Origin: Pseudomonas oryzae
GTDB lineage: Bacteria > Pseudomonadota > Gammaproteobacteria > Pseudomonadales > Pseudomonadaceae
DNA length: 64,000 nt
Assembly: GCF_900104805.1 (NCBI RefSeq)
Contig: NZ_LT629751.1
Coordinates: 434,001 to 498,000 of the forward strand
Direction: 5' to 3'
The notes beneath the pieces are model-generated. The model had not been told where the DNA came from and made no database searches. It saw nothing but the letters and a program-made list of their open reading frames with translations. Position 1 is the first letter of the stretch; the number at the start of each line of letters is the position of its first letter. Positions 1-8,719 of the stretch are shown here, in pieces. The position numbers and the translations under genes are program-made.

Positions 1-410
1 GCCACGCCCGGAACGGTCGAGGCCTGGGCGGCGCTGGTAGCCGCGGAGCTCACGCTGGCCTTGGCATCGGCCGGGGCGGCCTGCACGGCGGCGGTTGCCA
101 CGGCCGCGGCGACAGCGGCGCTCGGAGCTGCGCTGACGGCGGCGCTGGCAATGGCGGCGGCAGCCTGCGGAGCGGCCTGGATGGCGGCGGTCACGATGGC
201 GGCAGCGGCTTCCGGAGTGGCGGCTGCAGCGACCAGCGCAGCAATGGCGGCAGCCAGCTCCTGGTCGTTCTGGGCGGCGGCGATGGCCTGGGCCTGTTCG
301 GCGGTCACGACACCGGCAGCCACCATGGCGTCGGCGGTCTTCTGGTCGGCCATGGCCTGGCCGGAGGCCAGGGCCAGGGCGATGGAAAACGCGGTCAGGG
401 TTTTGCGCAT
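1..410 (-). CDS. Ala-rich exported protein, partial (C-terminus beyond window)
   Basis: The gene starts at ATG 410 and runs leftward off the window, leaving about 136 codons. The N-terminus has a clear Sec signal peptide: a short basic start (MRKTLTAF), a hydrophobic core and an AMA-type cleavage site near residue 21, followed by DQKTADAMV. The rest is almost entirely Ala with Val, Gln, Ser, Thr and Pro in short alternating blocks. The SD-like AACGAGGACG sits just upstream. The opposite strand has an equally Ala-rich ORF (61-462), but it lacks a signal peptide and RBS and I read it as the shadow. I do not recognise the family. An Ala-rich helical envelope protein is likely; the function is unknown. 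Confidence 0.7.
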   Translation of the reverse strand, partial: MRKTLTAFSIALALASGQAMADQKTADAMVAAGVVTAEQAQAIAAAQNDQELAAAIAALVAAAATPEAAAAIVTAAIQAAPQAAAAIASAAVSAAPSAAVAAAVATAAVQAAPADAKASVSSAATSAAQASTVPGV

Positions 411-625
411 GTTTAACGTCCTCGTTATTTGCAGCAGTGGGCCTTGCCGAGGCAAGGAGTGAATCTTTCTTGTGTTGGTGAATCTGATGCCAAGCCTGAG
501 CGGAGCTGAGTGGCTGGCTGGTGGCAAGATGGAGCTGGATCTTGCGAGGTGGCCTTCTGGACGGCTGCAAGAAGCCTTCTCCGACGCGCCATCGAATGAC
601 TGCCGGGCCGGGGTTCGTGGGAAGG
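411..625. other. Intergenic region with two short inverted repeats
   Basis: It separates the start of the Ala-rich gene from the end of the metallo-hydrolase gene. It holds a 7-bp inverted repeat with a 2-nt gap (CCTTGCC/GGCAAGG, 442-457) in the leader of the Ala-rich gene, and a 7-bp stem with an 8-nt loop (GCAAGAT/ATCTTGC, 524-545). The second could end transcription of the metallo-hydrolase gene but has no T-run. No convincing promoter hexamers were found. Confidence 0.35.
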
Positions 626-2110
626 CTACTGGTCGGTGATGCCTTTCAGGTCGGTGTGAATCGTCACTGCTCGTGCTTTCTGTCGATATCGTTCGGCCAG
701 GGCACTGGCCAGTCTTTTTCTGGCCTCCTGCTCGCCGTGCACAAGACGGATCTCGCTCGGCCAGTGGCGCATGCGCGCGACGAAATTGACCAGACCTTTC
801 TGGTCGGCATGGGCGGAGTAACCACCGATGCTTTCGATCCCGGCACGAATGTCGAACCGCTCGCCATCCAGATCGACGTAGCCGCCGCGCGGGCCGTACT
901 GCTGGATGATCTGTCCGGGAGTTCCCTTGGCCTGATAGCCGACGAACAGGACGTTGTGCCGTTTGTCGCCAAGCATGGCCTTCAGGTAGTCGACGATGCG
1001 ACCGCCGCTGCACATGCCGCTTGCGGCGATGACGATGGCGGGGCGCCCGCTCTGTGCCAGGTGACGCACCATGGCGAGGTGATCGCCATGGCTGTCTATC
1101 GTCAGCAGATTGCCGAACTTGAGCGGGTTGCGCCCCCGGCGCAGGCGTTGCAGAGCCTCTTTGTCCCAGAAGTCCTGTAGTTGTCCGTAGACCTCGGTGA
1201 AGCGACTGGCCAGAGGCGAGTCGAGGATGATCGGCAGGGCAGGCCAGTTGATCGCGCCGCTTGCTGCACTGACAGATGCCTTCTCTGCCTCGTCAGTTGC
1301 CGGAAGTGTGAACTTCATCCTCTGGGTGATGTCTTCCAGTTCGTAGAGCAATTCCTGCGTTCGGCCTATGCTGAAGGCCGGAATCAGCACCGTGCCGTTG
1401 TCGGCCAGTGCCTTCTCGATCACTTTCTGCAGCCGCTGGCGGCGGTCGCCCCTTGGCTCATGGATGCGATCGCCGTAGGTGCTTTCCAGTACCAGGGTGT
1501 CAGCTCTCCAGGGTGACTTGGGGGCTGGGAGCAGGGGGGTATGTGGTCCACCGAGGTCGCCAGAGAAAACGATACGCTTCTTCTTGCCACTCGCGTGGTA
1601 GTGCAGGTCGCATTCGACATAGGCCGAACCGAGGATGTGGCCGGCGCGCTGCAGGCGGATGCGGGCAGAAAGTTGCGGATTCTCGACTATGCTGAACCAG
1701 GTGTTGTACGGCAGTGCGATGGTGCGCATCTCGATCAGGTTGAGATAACGCTCAAGCAGCTTGGCGTCGCGACTCACGTTCAGGCGAAAGGCGTCTTCCA
1801 GCACAAGAGGGAGCAGTCGGGCCGAAGGCTCGCTGCACAGTATGGGGCCCTTGAATCCCGCAGCGAGCAGCTGTGGTAGGCGCCCAATGTGGTCGACGTG
1901 AACGTGTGTTGCGATCAACGCACGGATATTGCCGGTATCGAAGTCGATTTGCGGTTTGTCGTTGCTACTCAGGCCGTCAACGGAGGTTTCCGCACCTTGG
2001 AACAGGCCGCAGTCGATCAGCAGGTTGTGTTGCTCGTCGAGCTGCAGTTGGTGGCAGGAACCGGTCACGCCGTTCGCGGCGCCATGGTGTGCGACTTTTG
2101 GATAGGGCAT
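626..2110 (-). CDS. MBL-fold/beta-CASP metallo-hydrolase (probable RNase)
   Basis: The 494-aa product has the motifs of the beta-CASP branch of metallo-beta-lactamase-fold nucleases (COG1236/YSH1-like). HVHVDHIG supplies H69, H71, D73 and H74. Downstream are GHILGSAYVE, FSGDLG, the beta-CASP motif LESTYGD, the ASGMCSGGR segment and GYSAHADQ. Related enzymes are zinc-dependent RNA endo- or exonucleases, so RNA processing is the expected role, but the substrate is unknown. The gene follows rfaH on the same strand after a 252-nt gap. Its leader carries an exact ops sequence 44 nt before the ATG and only a weak SD (GGAC), which would fit RfaH-dependent expression. Confidence 0.85.
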   Translation of the reverse strand: MPYPKVAHHGAANGVTGSCHQLQLDEQHNLLIDCGLFQGAETSVDGLSSNDKPQIDFDTGNIRALIATHVHVDHIGRLPQLLAAGFKGPILCSEPSARLLPLVLEDAFRLNVSRDAKLLERYLNLIEMRTIALPYNTWFSIVENPQLSARIRLQRAGHILGSAYVECDLHYHASGKKKRIVFSGDLGGPHTPLLPAPKSPWRADTLVLESTYGDRIHEPRGDRRQRLQKVIEKALADNGTVLIPAFSIGRTQELLYELEDITQRMKFTLPATDEAEKASVSAASGAINWPALPIILDSPLASRFTEVYGQLQDFWDKEALQRLRRGRNPLKFGNLLTIDSHGDHLAMVRHLAQSGRPAIVIAASGMCSGGRIVDYLKAMLGDKRHNVLFVGYQAKGTPGQIIQQYGPRGGYVDLDGERFDIRAGIESIGGYSAHADQKGLVNFVARMRHWPSEIRLVHGEQEARKRLASALAERYRQKARAVTIHTDLKGITDQ

Positions 2111-2154
2111 GTGGTTAGTCCATTAACGATGCGCCATCTTGACGTGCAATCAGG

Positions 2155-2166
2155 CACGCTACCGCC
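2155..2166 (-). promoter_or_regulatory. ops element (RfaH recruitment site)
   Basis: Read on the minus strand this is GGCGGTAGCGTG, identical to the E. coli ops core, and the flanks (GGGG before, CCTG after) resemble the longer JUMPstart context. It lies between rfaH and the metallo-hydrolase gene, on the transcribed strand, 44 nt before that gene's ATG. In E. coli, paused polymerase exposes ops in the non-template strand and RfaH binds it. The position downstream of rfaH itself makes a functional link likely, though this is inferred. Confidence 0.75.
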
Positions 2167-2362
2167 CCAGGGTTTGTCCGTCATTCCCTGAGAACGAATC
2201 TTCCATGCAGCGAATGCCTGGCGCGCGAATGCTGTGCGTCAGGCATGCCGTTTGTCATTTGTGCCGTGAGGGGGCGTCTGAGATGCACCCTGCTCCTTGG
2301 GTTGTTGCTTATCCTTTTGATTGTGACGGTTTTTTCAATCGACTGTCTGTAAGCATTTTTCC

Positions 2363-2887
2363 CTATTCGATTTTGCGAATGCTTGATAGTGGAACTCGGA
2401 CTTTCTGGTCGCGCTGCAATATCTTCATCAGTATTACCACTCTCTCATTACCATCCATGGACAGGAAAATGGCTTCCAGCTCGGCGAAGGGGCCTTGATC
2501 GATGCGTACCTTGTCACCGGATTCGAGGAACTGATCGGGAGGGGTGGCGCTGCAGCGCCGCTGTAACTGGCTGACGAGGTTGGCGTCGATAGGTGTCGGC
2601 TGGTTACCGAAGGTCACCAGGCGGCTGACGCCGCGGGTGGAGCGCAGGGGAGCCCAGTTGTCGAGCCGGCTGAGCTGGATGAACAGGTAGCCGGGAAACA
2701 GTGACTCCTTGACCATTTGCCGCTTGCCGCGCGCGATCTTTTCGCAGGTATGCATGGGGCGGTAACAGGCATAGCCCTGGCGCACGAGGTTCTCCTCGGC
2801 GCGCTCGTCCTGACGAGGTTTGCACTGGATCAGATACCAGTCCGATTCGCCGTGCTGTGCATTGGGCTGGGTAAGAGATTCGCTCAT
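2363..2887 (-). CDS. rfaH: Transcription/translation regulatory protein RfaH
   Basis: This is a NusG paralogue of about 174 aa. The N-terminal NGN domain begins WYLIQCKPRQDERAEENL and continues through the ESLFPGYLFIQL segment typical of RfaH/NusG. The C-terminal KOW-like part includes GDKVRIDQGPFAELEAIF. RfaH binds RNA polymerase at ops sites, suppresses termination and couples ribosomes to long or poorly translated mRNAs. I chose ATG 2887 (MSESLTQ), which gives the usual length; an in-frame extension to 2953 exists but adds 22 residues with no family resemblance. The stop is followed by the ops-bearing leader of the metallo-hydrolase gene. The opposite-strand ORFs here are shadows. Confidence 0.88.
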   Translation of the reverse strand: MSESLTQPNAQHGESDWYLIQCKPRQDERAEENLVRQGYACYRPMHTCEKIARGKRQMVKESLFPGYLFIQLSRLDNWAPLRSTRGVSRLVTFGNQPTPIDANLVSQLQRRCSATPPDQFLESGDKVRIDQGPFAELEAIFLSMDGNERVVILMKILQRDQKVRVPLSSIRKIE

Positions 2888-2978
2888 GCGAAAGTGCTGC
2901 ATCCTGGCTGGGCCGCGGACAGGGCTGTGATGGCTGATGTTCGTCGCCATCACTTACCGTGACCAATTCAACCGCCGG

Positions 2979-3006
2979 ATTGTGCCATGCTTCCCGCCTT
3001 ACACAA
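2979..3006 (-). promoter_or_regulatory. Candidate sigma-70 promoter for rfaH
   Basis: On the minus strand, TTGTGT (3006-3001) and CACAAT (2984-2979) are 16 bp apart. Transcription would start near 2972, leaving a leader of about 85 nt before the chosen rfaH start. This was found by eye only. Confidence 0.4.
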
Positions 3007-3019
3007 ATATTTCAGTCCA

Positions 3020-3047
3020 CCTTTGTGCTGGTTAACCAGACCAAAGG
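3020..3047. repeat. 28-bp interrupted dyad between kinase gene and rfaH
   Basis: A perfect 12-bp palindrome, CTGGTTAACCAG (3028-3039), is flanked two bases away on each side by CCTTTG (3020-3025) and CAAAGG (3042-3047), so the symmetry spans 28 bp. There is no T-run, so it looks more like a protein-binding dyad than a terminator. It sits just upstream of the candidate rfaH promoter. Confidence 0.5.
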
Positions 3048-3081
3048 CCGGCTGAGTTGTCGCCCCTTCTCGGTAGGGCAG

Positions 3082-6012
3082 TCACTGTATGGTGGCGGAG
3101 TGCTGGAGCCGGCGCTGTCCTATGAGCGTCACAGCCTCGCGCAGCGCCTGGATCTTCAGCGGCTTGGTCAGGTAGCAGACGATGCCGAGCTCGCTGACCT
3201 GGGCCTGGTCTTCCGGCAGGGCGCCGGCGCTGATGACGATGACCGGCAGGTCGCGGGTGCGCGGGTGTCTGCGCAGGCTGCGCAGCAGGCTGTCGCCTTG
3301 CAGGCCGGGCAGGTCGATGTCGAGCAGCAGCAGTTCCGGCGGGTTCTCGGTGATCCAGTGCAGGGCCTCGAGGCCGTTCTCCATGATCTCGACGTCGGCC
3401 AGGTCGGCGAGGGCCTTCTGCACCAGTCGCTGGCTGGCGTGGTTGTCCTCGACGTACAGGGTGCGCAGCAGGGGAACGCCATGCGGCTTTTCGGCGCGTT
3501 CGCCGTGGATGTCCTTCTGCAGCGTCGGGCTGAACGGCAGTTCGATCCAGAAGGTGCTGCCGATGCCGGGCTCGCTGGTGAAGTCGAGCTTGCCGTGCAT
3601 CAGTTCGGCCAGTTCGCGGCTGAGGACCAGGCCGATGCCGGTGCCCTTGATGGTGCTGTTTTCGTGGCCGAGGCGCTGGAACGGCTTGAACAGCAGCGGG
3701 CGCTTGTCCTCGCTGATGCCGTGGCCGGTATCTTCGACGATCAGGCGCAGGCTGCCGGGGGTGATCTTGTAGCTGAGCGACAGGTGGCCGTTGGGGCGGT
3801 TGTACTTCACCGCGTTGCTCAGCAGGTTGAGCAGGATCTGCCGCAGTCGGCGGGCTTCGGCGCGGACCAGCAGGCTGCCCTCGGGCAAGTGGCTTTCCAG
3901 GTGCAGATTGTGTTCGCTGGCCTGCGGGCGGATCAGCTCGATGCATTCGCTCATGATCTGCCGGGCGTCGACGATCTCCATCGTCAGGTTGGTCTTCTGC
4001 GCCTCGATGTAGGCTAGGTCGAGGATGTCGTCGACCAGCAGGCACAGGTGGTTGCTGGCGGTGAGGATTTCGCCGGTGTACTGGCTGAGGCTGCTTTCCT
4101 CCGGGCGGTCGGCCAGTTCCAGCTGGATCATCTGGGCGAAGCCCTGCACGGCGTTGAGCGGAGTACGCAGCTCGTGGCTCATGCTGGACAGGAAGCGCGT
4201 CTTGGCGATGTTGGCGGCCTGGGCCTGCTGGCTGGCCTGGCTGAGGGCTTCCTGGGTGGCCTTGAGGGCGTCGATGTCGACGTGGGTGCCGGCCAGGCGC
4301 CGGATGAAGCCGTCGGCCTCGGTATCCACGGCGCGGCCACGGCTGAGCAGCCAGTGGTAGACACCGAGAGAGTCGGCCAGGCGGTACTCGATGGTGTAGT
4401 TCTCGCTCGGCGACTGCTCGGGGTGTTCGAGGCAGGTGATTGCCTGCTCGAGGTCGTCGGGGTGGATGCGGGAATAGAAGGTATCCAGGTCCATCTGCGG
4501 GCCGTTGAGGCCGAAGCGCTCGATCAGGCGGCCCTCGATGCGGATGGTGCGCTGCTCCAGGTCGATCTCCCAGACACTCTCGGTGGTCGAGTCGAGCACC
4601 AGGCCGAGTTGCTTCTGGGCTTGCAGGCGGGTGGCTTCGCTGTGCGCCAGTTGCTGACCCATGGCGGTGGTGGCGCTGGCCATCTGGTCGAACTCGGCGA
4701 TTGTCGACTCGGTGCGCTTGGGCATCCACTGGCCCTGACCGATTTGCGCCAGCATCCAGGTGATGCCGTCGATCGGCTGCTGCAGGTGGTGGCTGAGTTG
4801 GCGCGAGCGCAGCCACATGGCGGCGAAGAACAGCAGGTAGAAGATCACCAGGCCGGCGATCAGCAGGTAGCCGATCTGCTGGTAGCGCGAGGCGAGGGCG
4901 TTGGTCTTGCTGAATACCTCGGCCTCGTCGACCACGGTGATGAGCTTCCAGCCGGTTTCCGGAATGGTCGCCCAGGCGGCGAGCTTGCGCTGGCCGCCCA
5001 GATCGAGGGATTGCACGCCGGTGGCGCTGAGGCTGATGGCTTCGGCAAGGCCGCTGGTGTCCTGGCGCTTGCTGAGGTTGAAGTCGGCGGGCTTGAAGAT
5101 TTCCTTGCGGATGGCTTCGTCGTAGGAGTGGTTGGTCAGCTCGCTGAGGCGCAGGTCCTGTTCGCCCTGGGGCGGCAGGGCCATGATGTTCTGCTCGGCG
5201 CTGACCAGCATGGCGTAGCCGTTCCAGGCCACCTGCAGGCCGGCGATTTCCTTGAGGATGTTGTCGACGGTGATGTCCAGGCCGGCCACCCCTTCAAGGA
5301 AGTCGCCGCGATAGACCGGGGCCAGCGCCGACATCATCCAGCCGTGGCCGGCGGGGTCGACGTAGATGTCGGTCCACACCACCTTGCGCAGCGGGTTGTG
5401 GCGGGCGTCGGCGAGGTAATAGAAGTTGTAGTTGGGGATCACCATGTCGTGCGGATACTGGTCCGGGGTGTGGAACCAGGGGTAGATCCGGTTGTAGCTG
5501 TCCCAGGTGTTGAAGTAGAGCGAGGCGACCAGTTTGTTGGCGTCCTTGAGGCTCTTCATCAACGGGTCGAGCTGGGCCAGGCGCAATACCCGGTCCATGT
5601 CCTGCTGGTTGGCCGGGGTGCTGTTGGCGTAGAAGGAGGCGGCGCGGCCGTCGTCGGTCTTGGTGTAGAGCACGCCGTCGTCGGTGCGGGCGTGGCGTTC
5701 GCGCTCGAAGCTGTCGTCGAGGTAGGTTTTCTGTTGCAGGACGTTGCCGATCTGTTCGCTGTAGACGCCGGTGAGCTTGGCGATGGCGTTCAGGCGCTCG
5801 CTGACCAGATGCGCTTCCTGCTGGGCGGCACCCTTGAGGTCGGTGAGCGCGGTCTCGCGCAGGTGTTCGATCTGTGCTTCGCGAATCGAGCTGTTGGTGA
5901 GCAGGTAGGCGGCGATCAGTACGGTTTCCACCAGAACCAGCGGGATCAGGGCGCTCTGCACGAAGGCGCGCCACATCCAGCTGCGGAGGGTGGTTTTCGG
6001 GGTTTCCTGCAT
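3082..6012 (-). CDS. Membrane hybrid sensor histidine kinase (Cache-PAS-HisKA-HATPase-REC)
   Basis: The 976-aa protein has an N-terminal membrane segment (about 17-38), a periplasmic Cache-like sensor region (about 45-370) with a WDSYNRIYPW segment, a second membrane segment (about 376-400), a PAS domain (about 470-590), a HisKA domain with the phospho-acceptor motif SMSHELRTPLNA, and an ATPase domain with N, G1 (DTGHGIS) and G2 (GTGIGL) boxes. A C-terminal receiver has acceptor motif LLLLDIDLPG and the conserved Lys in LTKPL. No DNA-binding domain or separate regulator gene is adjacent, so phosphotransfer to an HPt protein elsewhere is likely. The signal is unknown; the extracytoplasmic region suggests a small-molecule ligand. 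Confidence 0.9.
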   Translation of the reverse strand: MQETPKTTLRSWMWRAFVQSALIPLVLVETVLIAAYLLTNSSIREAQIEHLRETALTDLKGAAQQEAHLVSERLNAIAKLTGVYSEQIGNVLQQKTYLDDSFERERHARTDDGVLYTKTDDGRAASFYANSTPANQQDMDRVLRLAQLDPLMKSLKDANKLVASLYFNTWDSYNRIYPWFHTPDQYPHDMVIPNYNFYYLADARHNPLRKVVWTDIYVDPAGHGWMMSALAPVYRGDFLEGVAGLDITVDNILKEIAGLQVAWNGYAMLVSAEQNIMALPPQGEQDLRLSELTNHSYDEAIRKEIFKPADFNLSKRQDTSGLAEAISLSATGVQSLDLGGQRKLAAWATIPETGWKLITVVDEAEVFSKTNALASRYQQIGYLLIAGLVIFYLLFFAAMWLRSRQLSHHLQQPIDGITWMLAQIGQGQWMPKRTESTIAEFDQMASATTAMGQQLAHSEATRLQAQKQLGLVLDSTTESVWEIDLEQRTIRIEGRLIERFGLNGPQMDLDTFYSRIHPDDLEQAITCLEHPEQSPSENYTIEYRLADSLGVYHWLLSRGRAVDTEADGFIRRLAGTHVDIDALKATQEALSQASQQAQAANIAKTRFLSSMSHELRTPLNAVQGFAQMIQLELADRPEESSLSQYTGEILTASNHLCLLVDDILDLAYIEAQKTNLTMEIVDARQIMSECIELIRPQASEHNLHLESHLPEGSLLVRAEARRLRQILLNLLSNAVKYNRPNGHLSLSYKITPGSLRLIVEDTGHGISEDKRPLLFKPFQRLGHENSTIKGTGIGLVLSRELAELMHGKLDFTSEPGIGSTFWIELPFSPTLQKDIHGERAEKPHGVPLLRTLYVEDNHASQRLVQKALADLADVEIMENGLEALHWITENPPELLLLDIDLPGLQGDSLLRSLRRHPRTRDLPVIVISAGALPEDQAQVSELGIVCYLTKPLKIQALREAVTLIGQRRLQHSATIQ

Positions 6013-6395
6013 ACCTGTGCGCCCTTGGGGTTGATCGCGCTGGGTGGGCCAGCCTGTGGATTCGGCAGTTTAGGGATGATGCTCGCCAACGGCGTTGGCT
6101 GGGTCCGCGGATGATAATGGAAAGCCCCCGATTTGTGACGAGTTTTGCAAAATTGAGTCCGGCCGGGCTGGGGGCTTTCGACCTTGTCGAGCGAGCCCGG
6201 CCTGCTGGTGCATTCCCGCGCAGGCCGGAGCCCGTATGCCTTGTGGCGGTGGGGGCTCGTCTGTGCCGGAGCGACGGCGGGTGGTCTTGTCTGGGGTTGC
6301 CTAAGTATCTGTCAGGCAAAGTTTTTGCCTGGCGGGTTGTAAGTTGCGTGCGACTCGCTACAATGGCGCGGCCCGCTACCACGGCGGGTACGTTA
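6013..6395. other. Intergenic region between kinase gene and 4.5S RNA
   Basis: These 383 bases hold the divergent upstream regions of the minus-strand kinase gene and of ffs. The ffs promoter is near the right end. A short inverted repeat GCCAAC/GTTGGC lies near 6089-6103. The small ORFs crossing here have no RBS or recognisable product, and I see no further gene. Confidence 0.5.
6337..6364 (+). promoter_or_regulatory. Promoter of ffs (4.5S RNA)
   Basis: TTGTAA (6337-6342) and TACAAT (6359-6364) are separated by 16 bp. Transcription would start near 6371, about 25 nt before the mature RNA, which fits the short 5' leader that RNase P removes from E. coli pre-4.5S RNA. Confidence 0.55.
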
Positions 6396-6508
6396 TGGTG
6401 GCCCTGTCGGTCCCCCCGCAATGATTAGCCGTCAACCTGGTCAGGCCCGGAAGGGAGCAGCCATAGCGGTGACATCGTGTGCCGGGGTGTGGCTGGCGGG
6501 GCCATCTC
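6396..6508 (+). ncRNA. ffs: Signal recognition particle 4.5S RNA
   Basis: The conserved apical region is present: the GGTCAGGCCCGGAAGGGAGC segment containing the GGAA tetraloop (6440-6459), then AGCAGCC and GTGTGCCGGGGTGTGGCTGG. The ends pair (TGGTGGCCCTGTC with GGCGGGGCCATCT) as in bacterial SRP RNA. It scaffolds Ffh for co-translational membrane targeting. It lies upstream of dnaX, as in other Pseudomonas. The ends are estimated from the terminal helix to within a few bases. An ORF starting at 6421 that runs into dnaX crosses this RNA and is not the dnaX start. Confidence 0.9.
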
Positions 6509-6681
6509 CATTTCTGGCGGGCGAAAACCTTGCCGGCCGCTTCTGCTCATGGTCTGCGGGGCGGCTCGCACGGGGCCATCTCTTGAGCGACGTCCCGTCC
6601 AGTCCCCTCGAGCGGGTGCAATTTGCCCCACGCTTCGCTAGCATGACGCCCCACGCTCAATTGCCCGCAGCGAAAGATTCG

Positions 6682-8709
6682 ATGAGTTACCAGGTCCTCG
6701 CCCGCAAGTGGCGTCCGCGCTCGTTCCGTGAAATGGTCGGCCAGACCCATGTGCTCAAGGCCCTGATCAATGCGCTGGACAATCAGCGCCTGCACCACGC
6801 CTATCTGTTCACCGGCACCCGCGGGGTGGGCAAGACCACCATCGCGCGCATCCTGGCCAAGTGCCTGAACTGCGAGCAGGGCGTCAGTTCGACACCCTGC
6901 GGCCAGTGCTCGGTGTGTCGGGAGATCGACGAAGGCCGTTTCGTCGACCTGATCGAGGTGGACGCGGCGAGCCGCACCAAGGTCGAGGATACCCGCGAGC
7001 TGCTCGACAACGTGCAGTACGCGCCGACCCGTGGCCGCTACAAGGTCTACCTGATCGACGAAGTGCACATGCTGTCCACGCACTCGTTCAACGCGCTGCT
7101 GAAGACCCTCGAAGAGCCGCCGCCGCACGTCAAGTTCCTGCTCGCCACCACCGATCCGCAGAAGCTGCCGGTCACCATCCTCTCACGCTGCCTGCAGTTC
7201 TCGCTGAAGAACATGCCGCCCGAGCGCGTGGTGGAGCACCTGACCCACGTCCTCACCGCCGAGCAGATCCCTTTCGAGGCGGATGCCCTGTGGCTGCTGG
7301 GGCGTGCCGCCGATGGCTCGATGCGCGACGCCATGAGCCTTACCGACCAGGCGATTGCCTTCGGCGAGGGCAAGGTGCTGGCTGCCGACGTGCGCGCCAT
7401 GCTCGGCACCCTCGACCATGGTCAGGTCTACGGCGTGCTGCAGGCCTTGCTGGCCGGTGATGCCCGCGCCTTGCTTGAGGCGGTGCGCCAGTTGGCCGAG
7501 CAGGGGCCGGACTGGGCTGGCGTGCTGGCCGAGATGCTCAACGTGCTGCATCGCGTGGCCATCGCCCAGGTGCTGCCGGAGGCGGTGGACAATGGCCAGG
7601 GCGATCGCGAGCGGGTACTCGGGCTGGCAGGAGCGCTGCCGGCCGAGGATGTGCAGTTCTATTACCAGATGGGCCTGATCGGTCGCCGCGATCTGCCGCT
7701 GGCGCCCGATCCGCGCAGCGGTTTCGAGATGGTGCTGCTGCGCATGCTGGCGTTCCGTCCGGCCGATGCGGCCAGGGCGCCGGATACGCCGCTAAAGACC
7801 TCGGGGATCAGTGAGGCCACGACTGATTCCGCGACGGCACCGGTGGCTGGGGCTGCCGTCGCTGCGCCTGTGCCGCCCCCGGCGTCGTTGCCTGCCGAGC
7901 CGGTCGATGTGCCTTGGGATGTCGCGCCGCAAGATCGGCCACGCCCCGAGGAGCGCATGGCTGTCGCCGCACAGGAGCCGTCCGCGCCGGTTCCGCCTCC
8001 TCCCGCGCCGGAGTTGCAACCGCAGGCGCTTGCCGCACCGGTAGCGTCTGCGGCGCCACCGGCGCATGAGCCTCCTCCGGCGAGGGGCGTCGGGGCAGCC
8101 GTACCCGCACCGGCGCCGCAGCCGCGTACGGATGCTGCTGCGCCCACGGCTGTGCCGCCGACAGTAATGGAGGAGAGCGCCGCCGAAGAGGCCGACGACG
8201 ACTACGACTCGGTGGATGTGGACGCATACGCCTATCTGGAGAACATGCAGCCGGTCGACGACCGCGAGCCGGTTCAGCAGGCGCGCGAGGAAGAGCCACT
8301 GCCAGCCTCCCGCCCGGCCACCGGCCTGGCCGCCGAGTGGCTGGAGCTGTTCCCCAGGCTGGGACTGGCCGGGATGACGGCCAGCATCGCCGCCAACTGC
8401 TCGCTGGTGGCGGTGGATGGCGATCGCTGGCACCTGCACCTGGATCCCGGGCAGAGCGCGCTGTTCAACGCCGGTCAGCAGCGCCGCCTGACCGATGCGC
8501 TGAGCAGCTATCATGGTCGTCCGTTGACTCTGCAGATCGATATCGTCCGGCCCGAGCAGGAAACCCCTGCCCAGGCCGCCGCCCGTCAGCGCGCCGAGCG
8601 TCAGCGCGCGGCCGAGGCATCGATTCACGCCGACCCGCTGGTTCGGCAGATGATGGAGCAGTTCGCCGCGGTGATCCGCGACGGCACAATCGTACCCCTG
8701 GACAATTGA
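6682..8709 (+). CDS. dnaX: DNA polymerase III subunit gamma/tau
   Basis: DnaX is the clamp-loader ATPase that assembles the sliding clamp and couples polymerase cores with the DnaB helicase. The start [15 protein letters not shown] at 6682 is the family's standard N-terminus; the open frame continues upstream through ffs but has no homology there. Seen in order: Walker [10 protein letters not shown], a zinc module (CLNCEQG...CGQCSVC), DEVHML and an SRC sensor region. A long Pro/Ala-rich linker follows (about residues 370-500), then the tau C-terminus with [13 protein letters not shown]. Length is 675 aa. I saw no A-AAA-AAG slippery heptamer, so a separate gamma form by the E. coli mechanism is not evident. 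ybaB follows by 10 nt. Confidence 0.95.
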   Translation: MSYQVLARKWRPRSFREMVGQTHVLKALINALDNQRLHHAYLFTGTRGVGKTTIARILAKCLNCEQGVSSTPCGQCSVCREIDEGRFVDLIEVDAASRTKVEDTRELLDNVQYAPTRGRYKVYLIDEVHMLSTHSFNALLKTLEEPPPHVKFLLATTDPQKLPVTILSRCLQFSLKNMPPERVVEHLTHVLTAEQIPFEADALWLLGRAADGSMRDAMSLTDQAIAFGEGKVLAADVRAMLGTLDHGQVYGVLQALLAGDARALLEAVRQLAEQGPDWAGVLAEMLNVLHRVAIAQVLPEAVDNGQGDRERVLGLAGALPAEDVQFYYQMGLIGRRDLPLAPDPRSGFEMVLLRMLAFRPADAARAPDTPLKTSGISEATTDSATAPVAGAAVAAPVPPPASLPAEPVDVPWDVAPQDRPRPEERMAVAAQEPSAPVPPPPAPELQPQALAAPVASAAPPAHEPPPARGVGAAVPAPAPQPRTDAAAPTAVPPTVMEESAAEEADDDYDSVDVDAYAYLENMQPVDDREPVQQAREEEPLPASRPATGLAAEWLELFPRLGLAGMTASIAANCSLVAVDGDRWHLHLDPGQSALFNAGQQRRLTDALSSYHGRPLTLQIDIVRPEQETPAQAAARQRAERQRAAEASIHADPLVRQMMEQFAAVIRDGTIVPLDN

Positions 8710-8719
8710 GGTGATCCCC

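Noticed and set aside
4048-6114. 688-aa plus-strand ORF antisense to the hybrid kinase
   Set aside because: Its composition is that of an antisense frame and the kinase domains are intact on the minus strand.
6421-6681. N-terminal extension of dnaX through the 4.5S RNA
   Set aside because: DnaX homology begins at 6682, and the upstream part is the structured ffs RNA.
6682-8709. Programmed frameshift in dnaX
   Set aside because: No A-AAA-AAG slippery heptamer was seen in the expected region, so a gamma product by this mechanism is not supported.
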